A stretch of DNA of 64,000 bases, from the NCBI GenBank assembly GCA_037447655.1, contig JBBHKE010001989.1:213279-277278 (forward strand). The letters run 5' to 3'. The position numbers and the translations under genes are program-made. The notes beneath the pieces are model-generated. The model was given only the letters and a program-made list of their open reading frames with translations, was not told the origin of the DNA and made no database searches. How positions within the stretch are numbered: the first letter of the stretch is position 1; every line of letters begins with the position of its first letter. The stretch is from Zygnema cylindricum (Eukaryota > Streptophyta > Zygnematophyceae > Zygnematales > Zygnemataceae). Shown here in pieces: positions 11,369-23,414 of the stretch.

Positions 11369-12258
11369 TGTTGAAAAGAGGTAATTAATAGTTCACTTCT
11401 TTCTATTTTAGTTATACTTTAAAATGAGAGAGTGAGGATCAAAGGCACGCCATGGCTGCCGCCATATTTAGAAAGTGGCATATTTTGAAGTAGATGATAT
11501 TTTATTAAAATGTTCCATACATCTGGATTTAAACTTGGGTGTTTCGTTCATTGTATAGTCGTTTGCCATATCCACTAAGGCGTCACCGAAACGATACACA
11601 TGACGGATTTCAAAGATATATAAACATTATCGTGACGGCTAATTAACATCAAACGAACGAAGAGGAACAATTCATGCACGTACGCGAATCTGAACCATGT
11701 AAAATATGTTTTGATCAGACGCCAAGCATTATAGCCGCCACCCAAAGTGAGATTTTGGCGGCATTCAGAGATTCTGTCACGCGGTGCCACGCGGTGCCTG
11801 ATTATTTGATACCAAAGAAGATGGGAGGAGAAACCATGGCTCCCGATTTGAGAGGTGTCACCTTGTAGACCATGTTGTACAATAGACGTACAATAAGTAC
11901 ATCGCCCATTGTACCTTCTGGTACTATATAGTGTTCCTATTGGACTACGGTTTAGTAGTAGGTAGTCGTGAGTAGGCAGACCAAGACTTAGTGATATTTA
12001 GGTACCTCTCTCTAAGAGAGCTTGTAACTATAAAAGTCATCTTTGACCAGCCATAACTTACTGCTCAAAAGAGCAAATTCAGCGATTCTTTTTGCGTTTG
12101 ACTGAAGGGTGTCTGTTCCTCACAGGGGTGAGGGTGGTCATAATATTTGTGTGCCTGTGTGGCACTTATTCACTGGGAAAGTGGAAGGCTCAAATATTAT
12201 CCTAGAGCCTTTACATTGGTTGCTTATTCTATGGGTTAATGGAGACCACCAAATTTTA
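11369..12258 (+). repeat. 3' LTR of element 1
   Basis: It begins TGTTGAAAAG after the polypurine tract, 890 bp; TATAAA at 12029-12034. The U5 end encodes M-E-T-T-K-F in the same frame as other copies. It ends at 12258 (CA decayed to TA). The next bases ACTAC continue as an older LTR sequence. Confidence 0.88.
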
Positions 12259-12457
12259 ACTACTCAGGGGAGCAAATCCAGAGATTTTTTTTGCTATCAA
12301 CTCACGCGAGTCTTGTATTCATAAGGGTGAACGTTGTTAGAGTTTTTTTCTGCCATGGTGGCAGTTATTTTTTTTTAAACACAAAGGGGTCAAAGTTATC
12401 TTAGGAGATTTGTGTGAGCTGCCTACTTAGAGGACCAATGGAGGTCTCAGAGTTGCA
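12259..12457 (+). repeat. U5 remnant of an older LTR (element 0), target of element 1
   Basis: The sequence resumes the conserved LTR text (ACTACTCAGGGGAGCAAATC, comparable to 571-610) and continues to ..GAGTTGCA at 12457 with the U5 ATG. Element 1 therefore landed in the U5 of a plus-strand LTR. The rest of that LTR lies left of the window. Its end abuts the interrupted RNase H of element 3. Confidence 0.72.
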
Positions 12458-14150
12458 CTGGTTTATACTCTAAACTGATTATTTTTTCTTCTATATTCTC
12501 TCTAACAAAGATAAGTCTATTGTCCATATGTTTGGCTTTAAAGTGGTGTTTAAGATTGGCAAAAATAGCTATGGCTGCCTGATTATCACAAAACACTTTC
12601 AAGAAACCACTCTTAAATGACCAAGCTCTCCTAGCAAGGTTTTCACCCTCATTAATTCTTTTACAGGAGAGCAAGAGGCTATGTACTGAGCCTCCATGGT
12701 GGACTGAGCAATGACCTTTTGCTTCTTTCTGCTCCAGCAGCAAGCTCTATCACCCACATTCAATATATACCTAGACAAGCATCTCTTTATATAAGCATCC
12801 CCATAACTGGTATCACTCTAAGTGGTGATGTTAGTATTGTTCCCACCCAAATGCAACCATAAATCTCTAGTCCCTATGAGATATCTAAGGACTCTTTTAG
12901 ATGCCTCCCTATCTTTCTTAGTGGGAGCATTCATAATCTTACTTAGACTTCGTACAGCTGCAGCTATGTCTGGTCGGGAATAATTGATAAAATATATCAA
13001 ACTGCCCACTACTTGTCTATAAGGAATTGTCTACATAAATCTTTTCTCTTCATGGCCTAACTCGTCATTGAAGATTATAACTCTCTTTTCCACACTCCCC
13101 TCACATCCCTTCTTTAGTTATATTGGAGTGGTACAATTATTAAACTTGTTCATTTGGAATCTTTCTAACATGTTTCCAATGCCCTCTTTCTGAGTTTATC
13201 TAATTATCTTTTTATCTCTGTCTCTCTCTACCTGAATTCTTAAAATAAACCATGTTTTGCCCATATCTTTCATCTGAAATTTACCTTTAAGATCCGTTTT
13301 CAACTTCTTAATCTTATCCATAGATTTACTTAAAAGAAGCAAACCATTAACATAAGTTGCAATAAATGTAATTGTTTCCTCATCTTTAAACAAATAAATT
13401 GAGTGATCTGAGCTGATCCGAATGTATCCCAAACCTGTAAGAAACTCATCGAGCTTTTTATTCCATTGTCGGGCGCCTGTTTGAGCCCATACAAATTTTT
13501 TGATCGATCGGCAAACCTTGCTCTCCTCCCCTTGCTCCACAAATCCTTCAGGCTGTTGCATAAAGATCTCCTCTTCCAACTCTCCATGTTGGAAGGTTGT
13601 CTTGATATTTATTCAATGTACTTTCATTTCTCATGCTGCTGAGAGACAGAGAATTATCCGAACGCATGGAAATCTGACGATCGGGGCAAATGTCTCCTCG
13701 TATTCAATTCTCTTTTTTTGGTAAATCCATTCCCCACTAACCGTGCCTTGTAGCCCTCAATGGTGTTATTCAGGTTAAGTTTCAATTTAAATACCCACTT
13801 ACACCGGATTCGCTTCCTGTTAGGAGGAGAGTCCACCAATTCCTATGTATCCGCTGCCATAATCGAAGGTATCTCCTCATTAATGGCTGTCTTCCACCGG
13901 TTCTTTACAGGACAGTTCATCGCCTCACCATAAGTTTAGGGTTCATCTGGGTGAGAGAGTTTGGTTACGTTGTTGTTAACTTATTTTTTTTGCATTCTTT
14001 TGTTGCTTCTCTTTCCACCCTCAAACTTTGATGTCGGAATAGATGGCTCTCGTGGATTATTTTGAACAATTTCGACGTCTCCTCTATCTCTTAATTCCAG
14101 ATCTATTTCCACCATGTCTTCCGTATCAGTTGGAGTTGGTACTAGGGGTT
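12458..14150 (-). pseudogene. RT-RNase H remnant of element 3
   Basis: Minus-strand pieces show RT (KARLVGNGFT at about 13740; EEEIFMQQPEGFVEQGEESKVCR at 13500-13580; RISSDHSIYLF) with the catalytic box changed to YVNG (about 13340), then RNase H (FCDNQAAIAIFANLKHHFKAKHMDNRL) truncated at 12458. There are at least four frame changes or stops. Confidence 0.8.
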
Positions 14151-14159
14151 CCACGGCCG

Positions 14160-15640
14160 AATCCTCCTCAATGTGATTTGTACGTGCAAGATCATTATCT
14201 CATTGGAAAATTTGATAGTTTGGAATCTCAAAGTCATCAGAATTTTCTAACTCAAATATGATTTTGAGTGTCTTTGTATGCTTAAAAGGATCTATAGATT
14301 TCCATTCATCCATAACCAATATATGCTTGACTAGGATTATATCTTCTCTTTTGGGATCATAGACTATATATCGTTTTACATCTTCATCATATCCTAGCAA
14401 ATATCCTTGTTTTCCTCTCGGATCTAACTTCCAATTTTATTGATTTATGTCTAGACTAAACAATTGACTACCAAAAATCTTAAAGTGTGAAACATTTGGT
14501 TTCTGGCCGGTCCATCTCTCATAAAGAGTTTAGCTTTTTACTACCAAAATAAAAATTATAATCTTGTGATAGTTTGCACAGTTCATTGTTTCCGCCCAGA
14601 ATCTCTTTCGTATCTTCTTATCTGATAACATACTCCTGGCACTATTACTTAATGTCCAATTTAACCTCTCGGCTACTCCATTGTGCTCAGGATTTTTAGG
14701 GACTGTCTTTCGATGTTGCACTCCATCTTCTCTAAGAAAATCCTTAAACTAATTCGAAGTATGCTCTCCCCCATTATCACCCCTTACTCTCTTAATGGCG
14801 GTTTCATGGAGTTTCTCACTTTAGGCTATATATTTCATAAAAATCTGTGGGACCTGTGATTTATTTTTCAAAAAAAACACTCTAGAATACCAAGACCAAC
14901 GGTCAGTGATTTTCATCATAAACCTCTTACCCCAGGGTGAAGGCACTTTGGCCGGTCCCCAAATATCACTGTGTACCAAGTCTAAAACTTTTTCTCCTTT
15001 ATAAGTGGCTTCCTTTGGGAAGGGTAACCAATGTGCCTTACCTTGATCACAACCACTACAGTCACTTAGGTTTCATTTTCTCCAAACTGAATTCCTTCCA
15101 CTCTTCCCATCTTTTTCATTTTTTTTAACTTATCTAAATGCACTTGTCCAAGCCCCTTATGCAACAACATTATATCATGAAATCCAACATAATAAATTTT
15201 CTTCTTTTCATTGCTTAAAATCAGCCTAAACATCCATTGGCTACCATTTTCAACAGTGAAATAAACTTCCTCCTCAAAACACTTCCTATTCAAATCTAGC
15301 TGTATAAGTTCCCTAGCTACTGCAAGTCTCAAAACCCTTACCCTTATCATCTAACATAGACGTTGAGATGAGGTTTTTTTTTAGCTCTAGAATAAACAAC
15401 ACATCAGAGAATATCACTATAAATGTCTTCCCCACCACTAAAACTTTCAGATCTACCAATCCTACCAAAGTGGAAGTGACTACCCTCCCATCTTTACACT
15501 GTATCTATACGGTGGGAATATTTCTCATCTTAGTGAACAAGTGTTTGTCTTTACACATATACATGGAGACACCCGAATCCAGATCTTACATCGTTCACGT
15601 TTTAGTCCTCCAAAAGTACATTTATGTTTTCGAGGAATTT
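14160..15640 (-). pseudogene. Integrase and protease remnant of element 3
   Basis: Fragments in the expected order: protease-like start near 15640-15400, pre-integrase zinc region (MLLHKGLGQVHLDKLKKMKK, 15066-15350), integrase core (QHRKTVPKNPEHNGVAERLN, 14530-14721), C-terminal part (14200-14400). Frames are broken by stops. Confidence 0.75.
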
Positions 15641-15719
15641 CGACCTCGGTCTTTGCCTCCAACTCCTCATCCAACAAGAGCTCATTGTCCTCGTCATCGA
15701 AATCCTCCTCATGTACCTA

Positions 15720-16728
15720 TGTCACAAGAGCCTTTATTTTTCCTCTTAAAGTTCCACAGATATGCCTATATTTTAAACGAAGTTCAAATAGCTAGGTGTA
15801 TTCCACCATATAGTGCTCTCGTTTTTTACAAAAATTACACAAACCCTCGGGAGCCCTCAGTCCGAACTCATCGGTCTAATTTTTCTGCCCCCCCCCCCCC
15901 CTCGATAATTTTCGATTGGTTTTCTGGAATCCTTGTTCCTCGAATCGGTTGTGGCTGCCAAGGCTTGCCCACTCTTTCCTCCCCTTCGGATCTCAATCAT
16001 ATTCTCCCGAATGAGAATCATCCCTACCACATAATTTCATATCCACCTTCCATATCCACCTTGAGTCTGGCAAGTCCAGCACACGATTGACTATATTCTT
16101 GAAATCATATGGTAACTTCATGAGCAAGCAGTTAACCTTTTTCTTTTCAGTTTCTACTTTTCCACCACTCTCTAGCTCCATGAAAAGTGTTGCGAGCTCA
16201 TTAAAAAAATTCAACATCTTCCCCCCTTTGTATACACATGCATTGATTTTCTGATTAGCTAACTCTTATTGCTTAATCCTACCACTTCCGTACATCTCTA
16301 TGAGAGCCACCCAAAGATCGGATGCCCTCTCTACCTGCAAATGACGAGATGCAAGCCCTTGAGTAAGATAACAGAGGATGAAGTGCTTTGCCACCATATT
16401 GTTATAGTCCCAGGTATCAGTATCATTCTCCTTGTTCCTCGAAATAGGTGACATGAATGCTGAACCGGTTGCTATCAGTGTGATCGTCTCTTTCTCCTTT
16501 CCTTTATCCACCACATCCTCTTCTTTTGTCTATTCTGTTGGAGATATTTGTGCATATTTGGTGAATCTTCTTCCTCTAGACCCTTGAGGGATGCGAAGAT
16601 CGGATAGACGCCCACACGTCAGCTCACTATTCCCCAAAACCTTTTCTCACATAGAGTTTCTGTCATCATACTCTCCGAGTATATGAAGCAGGTTCCATTA
16701 AAGATAGGCACCCTAAGTGGGTTGGCCC
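15720..16728 (-). pseudogene. gag remnant of element 3
   Basis: UBN2-like fragments are at 16266-16514 (NMVAKHFILCYLTQGLASRHLQ) and 15993-16217 (MLNFFNELATLFMELESGG). The N-terminus starts at the primer-binding-site ATG (MGQP) and hits an early TAG. A run of C at about 15890-15901 is probably a slippage tract. Confidence 0.72.
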
Positions 16729-16734
16729 ATAACC
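16720..16734 (-). promoter_or_regulatory. Primer-binding site, element 3
   Basis: On the minus strand GGTTATGGGCCAACC, one mismatch to the initiator tRNA-Met anticodon-arm complement, follows the LTR end. The LTR ATG about 18 bases before it is in frame (M-E-V-L-E-L-Q-V-M-G). Confidence 0.78.
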
Positions 16735-17760
16735 TGCAATTCTAAGACCTCCATAAGTCCTCAGAATAGGCATATCACACGAAGCCTCTAAGATAACCCT
16801 GCCCCTTTGTGTTTCGACAAAAATAACTTTCACCATAGCATACAATAATTCTGACCACCTTCATTTCTGTGAAGATAAGACTCCTTTGAGTCGATTGCAA
16901 AAAGAATCTATAAATTTTCTCCCCTGAGCAGTAAGTTATGAAGGGTCAAAGTTGACATTTTGTACAGAAGCGCTTTGGGAGAAAAAGGACTACCTACCAA
17001 ATTTTCTAAGTCCTAAATCCTGCTATAAACCCTCTACTACTAGAGTACGGCACCAATCAAAATAATGTGTGGTACAGAAAGGTACAGGTGGCGAAGTACT
17101 TTCTGTACGATCATCGTACAGCATCGCCAAAAAGATGACGCTTACCATCTTCGGATTTGTTACCATATTCTGCGGAGATATGGCAAGTTCATAAGGGCGT
17201 GCCACGTGTCACTTAAGGTGGCGGTGACCTAAAATTGCCAAAACGCCTATTCCGCCATCTCGCCACCTATAGTGGACGTTTAATCAAATCGGATTCCAAT
17301 TCTAGCCGTCGAAAACAAATGCGCGGTATTTTTTTCGCGAATTATATTAAATCGTATTATACTAAATTGTATATATGTGTTAAGAATCTATTCGCGCCAT
17401 TTAATGAATTCGTCTACGTGTACACATTTATATATTTATCGAACCCTACATACTTCAACACTGATCCTAGACTAATAAGATAAATCTAACAACTACTAAC
17501 AACTTTGACGGACGGCAGGTACTAGGATCAAATCCTAGGTCTGTCAAGTTCCTTTTTGGTAAACCTACCAAACTACTACTTGTCCCTCTTTGGTCAGCAT
17601 AGGCAACCATGGCTCTAACTTCCTCTCCAACCTTTGGTGACTACGACTAGTGTGGGAGTTAAACAGAGGAGTTAGAGGTAGACCGCCCCCGCTTCTTTTC
17701 TGCATTTTAACTTTACAAGTTTTAACCTAGAAAATACTAAAATAACCTTTAATTTCTACA
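16735..17760 (-). repeat. 5' LTR of element 3
   Basis: 1026 bp, minus orientation, ending ..TTGCA beside the primer-binding site and starting TGTAGAAA at 17760. A hairpin-like tRNA-related module lies at about 17500-17550 (AGGATCAAATCCTAGG). Confidence 0.78.
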
Positions 17761-17923
17761 TTATCGACTCATGGGAGTCTTGTCTTTACAAGGGTGAAGT
17801 TGGTCATGGTTTTTGTCTGTTAGGGTGGCAGTTATATTTGTTAAAACACCAAGGGGTCAAGGTTTTTCTAAGGGCTTCGTGTGAGCTGCCCAATCTGAAG
17901 ACCAATGGAGGTCTCACAGTTGC
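17761..17923 (+). repeat. U5 fragment of a plus-strand LTR
   Basis: It aligns with 12290-12457 (ACTCATGGGAGTCTTG ... GGAGGTCTCACAGTTGCA) and ends in TTGCA. It joins the element 3 LTR on the left and a minus-strand gag on the right, so it marks another insertion into element 6. Confidence 0.68.
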
Positions 17924-18126
17924 AGCGGCCACTATATGAAGATGAGAAGTTAACAAAACTTGAGTGAGAGGCCCTATGATAAAGTGTCTCACTGCCATGT
18001 TGTTGTACTCCCACGTGAGAGTATCATTCTCCTCAATCTTTGGAACCGATGTCTCTATCGTAGTGGCAATGGGAGTAAGGGGCTCCTTCCCTTTCTTCTT
18101 TCCTCCCTTCAACACACTGCTCTCCC
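17924..18126 (-). pseudogene. gag fragment of element 6 (C-terminal side)
   Basis: Minus strand reads LKGGKKKGKEPLTPIATT...EYNNMAVRHFIIGPLTQ, matching the middle of Gag in elements 2 and 5. It stops at SHLHI where the LTR fragment begins. Confidence 0.78.
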
Positions 18127-19124
18127 CTGCAATTATGTGTCCTCCATTGGACCATAGAATATAGGAAGCCTCTAGATAGTATTTAACTAACCCACTTCAA
18201 GCCACAACCATTGTTGTCCAAAAAGGCAAACAGACCGTTTGAATGCATCCCTGTGCAGCTTGGACTCCCCTGAGTCTGTAGCAAAAAGAACCACTGAAAA
18301 CGGCCAACCAGCCGATTAGTTATGAGGCAGTAAAAATTCCAATTTGTACAAACTCTCAAAGGGAGAGGTGACTACCTACCAAAATTTTCTAAGTCCTGAT
18401 TACCTCTAATAACTTCTATCTATTGAAGTACGGACCAATCAGATTACTGTACCGTACCAAAAAGTACTACTGCCGGTGTACCTTTTGTACAGCCTATGTA
18501 CGACAAGGCTATTAAGCGGACGCGTGTCTCTTTTTCACTCGTCCGTACGTTCCTCGGAATTCTCATGACCGAATGTCATCTCTCCACATGGCTCCAGGTC
18601 ATGCCACGTTACAAAACGCCATAGTGACCTTTCCGGGATCTCGGCGAAGACGTAAGACGTTGGATAAGAACCGGCATTAAATATTGTCCGTCGAAACCAA
18701 TGTCAGGTTTATTTGTTTCGTGCGCGATCCAGTCCGCACTGAATTTAACCTGATCTATGATGTTACATTTACATTTTTGTTAATCGGTTAAGGGGACGTA
18801 ATAAACTTTAAATATCAATCACACCCTATATACTCTAGCGAACATCTACAACAGACTGGTTAGAGCAGACGGCTACCCCACGCTCTACCGGTCGGGGGTT
18901 CGAGTCCTACTGAACTCAACCTTTTTGTGGAGAGTGACTTAAGGTCACTCTCTAACCCTGTCTATGGAGCTGAGGCAACCATGGCTCCATCACTTTCTCT
19001 CTCCTTCAGTGACTACAACAAGTATGGGGGTAAGAGAGAAGAGATGAAGACAAACTGCCTGCATGTTTCTTTTCCGCTAATATATTAAGACCTAGAAAAT
19101 AACAAAAAGCTAATTATTTCAACA
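18127..19124 (-). repeat. 3' LTR of element 5
   Basis: 998 bp, minus orientation; ends TGCA at 18127 and starts TGTTGAAA at 19124, next to the pyrimidine complement of the polypurine tract. The tRNA-like module is on the plus strand at about 18853-18915 with B box GGTTCGAGTCC. Confidence 0.9.
18853..18918 (+). other. Antisense tRNA-like module, element 5 3' LTR
   Basis: A-box-like CTGGTTAGAGC and B box GGTTCGAGTCC lie about 35 bases apart, with an ACCGGTCGG segment between as in tRNA variable/T-arm regions. It is antisense to the retrotransposon. Confidence 0.5.
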
Positions 19125-19137
19125 CTCCCCTTTTTTT
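19125..19137 (-). promoter_or_regulatory. Polypurine tract, element 5
   Basis: The plus strand reads CTCCCC followed by a T run; on the minus strand this is A-rich then GGGGAG directly before the LTR. Confidence 0.75.
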
Positions 19138-19395
19138 CTAGTCTAATTTTAATTTTTCTTTCAACCCGCATTTGTCGCGACAATATTTTAATTTAGGAGA
19201 GGGCACAGGTTTGGTCATCATGTCAGCTACCATTTCTTCATCAAGTCTATACACAAGATTTAAATTTTATTTTCAACTTTTTCTCTCACGAAGCTTAATC
19301 TTATGTACATATGTTTTTCTTTCAAATGGTGTTTTGGATTGGCTGCAATTGCAATTGCAACTTGATTATCACAAAAGACTTCATGCACTCCCTCC
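19138..19395 (-). pseudogene. RNase H C-terminal part of element 5
   Basis: Minus strand reads GVHEVFCDNQVAIAIAANPKHHL...IRLSFVREKVENKI then on to ..LKLD and TAG at 19138. It is separated from the rest of RNase H by the insertion at 19396. Confidence 0.82.
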
Positions 19396-20327
19396 TGTTG
19401 TCTTTTTGGAAAGCTTTCAGTCTCAGAGTAGCGCAGCTGTTTTACAGACAAAGCAGCACAGCAGCTATACAGACAGAGCAGCGCAGCTGCTATACAACAA
19501 AGCAACGCAGCTGCTATACAACAAAGCAGCTGCTATAGAGCAAAGCAGCTGCTATACAGCAGAGCAGCTGCTATACAGTAGAGCAGCGAAGCAGCAAAGC
19601 AGCTCAGGAGACAGGACAAGGCAACCACGATTATATTTGATATGGTCCGTACGGACAACGCAACGTCTAATATTCTTAATGTGATTCTGTACAGGATAGA
19701 GCAACTGCAATAGATACGATTCTAGTTAGCTTAGTGATAGCGACGAAATTCATAGGGGGGCCACAAATGACTAAGCTGGCTGGTGTTTTTACATAAGCCG
19801 AATGGACGCATCCGGATAGTGATGACTCAGCAAGCGGCGAATATTTGTACAACTACTATTTGAATATATCTTCGTAATGTTGGTAGACTAGTTTTTAGTG
19901 TGATAGAAGCATATTTAGGTTTTGGTTTATTTAGTTTTTAGACGTACCTCGTAGCTACACTTGTGTTGTAGGTACAATACTACTATTTTAGGTTTCATTA
20001 TGATATAGGACAAGATACTCACTAAGAGTATAAGACTTAGGACTTAGAATATTTTTGTATCCAGACTTCCAAATAGTAAAATTGTAGACAATTTTTGGGA
20101 GAATTCTGAGTATTATATTTTGAGTTTGTTGGGTCAATTGTGTTGTCAACATTTGTGATACTCTATATTGTGATAGAGTTTTGTGGAGTTGTGATTTGTG
20201 TATCAGATTTTGTGAGCATCTGAAAACAGTTGTTTGGTAAGATTCTTGTTAGCTTCTAAGAGTGTATCATGTCTACATCTACTACTACTGCTGCTCCTCC
20301 ACCTGCACCGGTGGTTGTAGAACAACA
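19396..20327. mobile_element. 932-bp TSD-flanked insertion inside RNase H of element 5
   Basis: Starts TGTTGT and ends ACAACA, flanked by the 5-bp duplication CCTCC (19391-19395 and 20328-20332). Removing it restores the RNase H reading (..LGYMKEGVHE..). The ends and TSD length fit an LTR-type or related retroelement of a different family, perhaps a solo LTR or short non-autonomous element. It contains CAGCTGCTATACA-type repeats (about 19425-19600) and, on the plus strand near its right end, an ATG followed by STSTTTAAPPPAP. No pol domain. Confidence 0.75.
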
Positions 20328-20332
20328 CCTCC

Positions 20333-21600
20333 TTCATATATCCCAGTTCTTGCAACAATGACTTCACCCACATTAGTTCTTTTACAGCAGAACAAGATGC
20401 CATATACTCAGCCTCCATCGTAGACTGAGCGACCACCTTTTTTTGCTTACAGCTCCAACAGCAAGCACCTTCCCCCAAATACAAAACATATCCAGAAGTG
20501 CATCTTGTTATAGGTGCATCCCCATAACAGGCATCACTCCCCTCCCAAATGCAGCCATAAGTCTCTGGTTCCAACCAGATATCTCATGACTCTCTTGGCT
20601 GCCTCCCAATCTCTCTTTCTATGATCGTTAAGACTCCTACAAAGGACTCCTACTGTTGCCGCTATGTCTGACCTTGTACAGTTCATAAAGTAGATTAAAC
20701 TTCCAACGACCTGTTTGTAAAGAATAGACTTCATAAACTCTCTCTCCTCTGAACTCATCTGATCATCTAAGATTATCACTCCTCCTTGTACACTCCCATC
20801 ACTTACTTTCTTCAAGTCCATGGGAGTGGTACAACTGTTAGCTTTCTCCATTTGAAATTTCTTAAGCATATTTCCTATTGCTTCTTTTTGAGTGAGTCTT
20901 ATGATCCTCTTCCCCCTATCTCTTTCCATTTGAATTCCCAAAATATATCTTGCCTCCCCAAAATCTTTTATGTCAAATTTGCTTCTAAGATCGTTCTTCA
21001 ACTTATTGATCTTTTCCAAAGACTTACTTAACACCACTAGATCATCCACATAAAATGCAATAAAGAACACACCATCCTCATCTTCAAACATATAGATAGA
21101 ATGGTCAAAACTGATCCTGATATATCTTAGACCAGTAAGAAACTCATCTAGTTTCTTATTCCACTCTCGAGGAGCCTGCTTAAGTCCATATAAGGACTTT
21201 ATGAGCTTGCAGACTTTGCTCTCTTCTCCTTCTTCTACGAACCCCTCGGGTTGCCTCATGAAAATTTCTTCCTCTAACTCACCATTAAGAAAAGCAGTCT
21301 TAATGTCCATCTGGTGTATTTGCATGTCTTCCGTTGCTGCCAGACTGAGGAGAATCCTTGCTGATGTGAACCGAACAACTGGAGCAAAGGTCTCCTCATA
21401 GTCAATCCCCTCTTTTTGGGTGAACCCCTTTACTACCAATCGAGCCTTATATCTCTCAATGGTATTATCTGGGTTCAGTTTTAGTTTAAATACCCATTTA
21501 CACCCAATAGGTTTTCTGTCTGGAGGAGAATCCGCTAGCTCCCAAGTATTTTCTTCCATGATAGAAGCCATCTCATCATTTATGGCTCTAATCCATTCTT
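20333..21600 (-). pseudogene. Reverse transcriptase and RNase H N-terminal part of element 5
   Basis: Open 20534-21571 on minus: MASIMEENTWEL, KARLVVKGFTQKEGIDYEETF, QMDIKTAFLNGELEEEIF, SLYGLKQAPREW, catalytic YVDD (about 21040-21051). RNase H begins about 20575 with a frame change (LHLGGE..ACYGDAP) and continues KKVVAQSTMEAEYMAS to the insertion. Confidence 0.87.
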
Positions 21601-23414
21601 TCTTTCTCTGGACTATTCATTGCCTCCGAGTAAGACTGAGGCTCATCTGGGTCAGATAGCTTAGTTACCTTATGAGCGACCTGTTTTTCTTGTATCTTTT
21701 TGTCGCTCCTCGTTCCTCCCTCAAACTCTGAGGCTGGAATGGATGGAAGTTTTGGGTTTCTTCTCACTGTCTCATCGGCTCTCCTGTCCATGGAAGCCGG
21801 TTCTGGTCCCGCTTCTTCTATGTCCTCAAAATCCATAGGAGTATGTGAGGTTTCCGGTGAGTCTTCTGTATCTCAGATCTCCCTTGAATCTGCATTCACG
21901 GTTTCACTCATGTCCCTTTCAAGAACTACCGAGTTCTCCTCAATTTCGGACTCGAATCTGATTTTTATCTTCTTTGTATATTTGAATGGATCAAATGACT
22001 TTCCTTCATCTATGACAACTAGGTGTTTGACCAGAATGATATCCTTCTTTGCTAAGTCATAGACTCTATACCCCTTAACATCCTCATCATATCCCACAAA
22101 GTATCGAGGTTCTCCCTTAACATCTAGTTTCCAGTTTTTCCTATCCGTGTCAAAACTATAAACTTGGCTACCGAACAATTTAAGGTGTGAGATATTTGGT
22201 TTCCTTCCAACCCATCTCTCATAAGGTGTCACTCCCTTTACTGCTGAGGTAAGGACTCTATTTTTAATGAAGTTCGTACAATTCATTGCCTCTGCCCAAA
22301 ATCTCTTTCCTAATTTTTGTCGGCCGACATACTGCATGCACTATCTCCTAGTGTTCGATTCAACCTCTCAGCTACCCCATTTTGTTCCGCGTTATATGGT
22401 ACAATTTTCTGGTGGTGCACTCCCTCATCTCTTAGATATTCCTCAAACTGGTTAGAGGTATATCCCCCCCCCATTATCACTTCATATTCTCTTAATGGGG
22501 GTTTCATGTAACTTCTCACTCCATGCTTTATGTTCTTTGAAATACGTTGACGTTTCATACTTTGTTATTAAAAAATACACTCTACAGTATGTAGACCAGT
22601 CATCGGTTATTGTCAACATAAACCTCTTTCCTCCAACCGAAGGTACTTTTGCAAGTCCCCAAATATATGTGTGGACCAAATCTAATACTTTTTCACCTCT
22701 ATATGTGGCGGCTTTAGGAAAGAGAAGTCTGTGAGCCTTACCTTGAGCACACCCACTATAATCATCCATCATTTCATTATCCTCAAACTGAATGCCTTCT
22801 ACTACCCCTAGCTTTTTCATTTCCCTCAACCTATCAAAATGCACATGCCCCAATCGTTTATGCCAAATCATCAACTTTCGAACACCAACATAATAAGCAT
22901 TCTTCTTTTCCTTACTCAGGTTAAGCCTAAACATTCCTAGGCTACCCTTATCTACCGTGAAGTTAACTTCATCCCCATACTTAGCTGTAAAGACTCCCTT
23001 TCTAGTGAAGGTATCAAACTCTTTGTCATCTAACACAGACGTAAAGACAAAATTTTTACTCAGCTGAGGAAAGTAGAGTACATCTGAGAATGTGAGTATA
23101 GAAGTCTTATCCTCCACTAAGACTTTCACATCTACCAACCCCACTAGATTTGTAGTAACCACTCTCCCATCCCCATACTCAATTTCTACAGTAGGGATCT
23201 TTCTTAGCTTAGTGAAGAGTTCCCTATCACGACACATATGCATGGATGCACCTGAGTCGATGATCCATCCTTCTTGTGGAGCTTCCCGAATTGCTCCAAG
23301 GGCACACTTCTGTCTCCGAGGGATCTCCTTCTCCTCCAGACTCTCGTCAAGGAGAAGCTCCCCATCCTCCTCAAAAAACTCATCCTCAGTTTCTCCTGTC
23401 ACTTTTGTGACCAA
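21601..23414 (-). pseudogene. Protease-integrase of element 5
   Basis: Protease DSGASMHMC is intact at about 23240-23265. The pre-integrase zinc region has HKRLGHVHF, but CSGC became YSGC. The integrase shows HTYIWG (first Asp changed to Tyr) near 22670, a frame change near 22480, GGEYTSNQFEEYL and EQNGVAER, another frame change near 22330, then the C-terminal region and RRNPKLPSIPASEFEGG linker. At least three lesions. Confidence 0.83.

Larger units (their letters stand above)
1..12258 (+). mobile_element. Element 1: degenerate Ty1/Copia retrotransposon, split by element 2
   Basis: The order is LTR, primer-binding site, gag, protease, integrase, reverse transcriptase, RNase H, polypurine tract, LTR, which is the Copia order. 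The LTR at the left window edge matches the one at 11369-12258, and about 110 bases of the left LTR lie outside the window. The integrase is split at 2746/8931 by element 2. The right LTR ends at 12258 and is followed by the remainder of another LTR, so element 1 was itself inserted into an older LTR. Gag, protease and integrase have several stops and frameshifts; RT/RNase H is the best preserved part. It is a dead element. Confidence 0.9.
12458..17760 (-). mobile_element. Element 3: Copia remnant on minus strand, 3' end missing
   Basis: Reading right to left: 5' LTR (16735-17760), primer-binding site, gag, protease, integrase, RT, RNase H. RNase H stops abruptly at 12458, where a plus-strand LTR end begins, so the RNase H tail, polypurine tract and 3' LTR are not in the window. 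The simplest reading is that element 0 inserted into this RNase H. Many stops and frameshifts; RT YVDD reads YVNG. Confidence 0.82.

Noticed and set aside
15368-16090. 240-codon plus-strand open frame
   Set aside because: Antisense shadow of the element 3 gag/protease remnant, with no domain resemblance of its own.
19172-19684. 170-codon plus-strand frame rich in Gln/Leu/Tyr
   Set aside because: Runs antisense through RNase H and then into the CAG/CTG-rich insertion repeat; composite of two elements.
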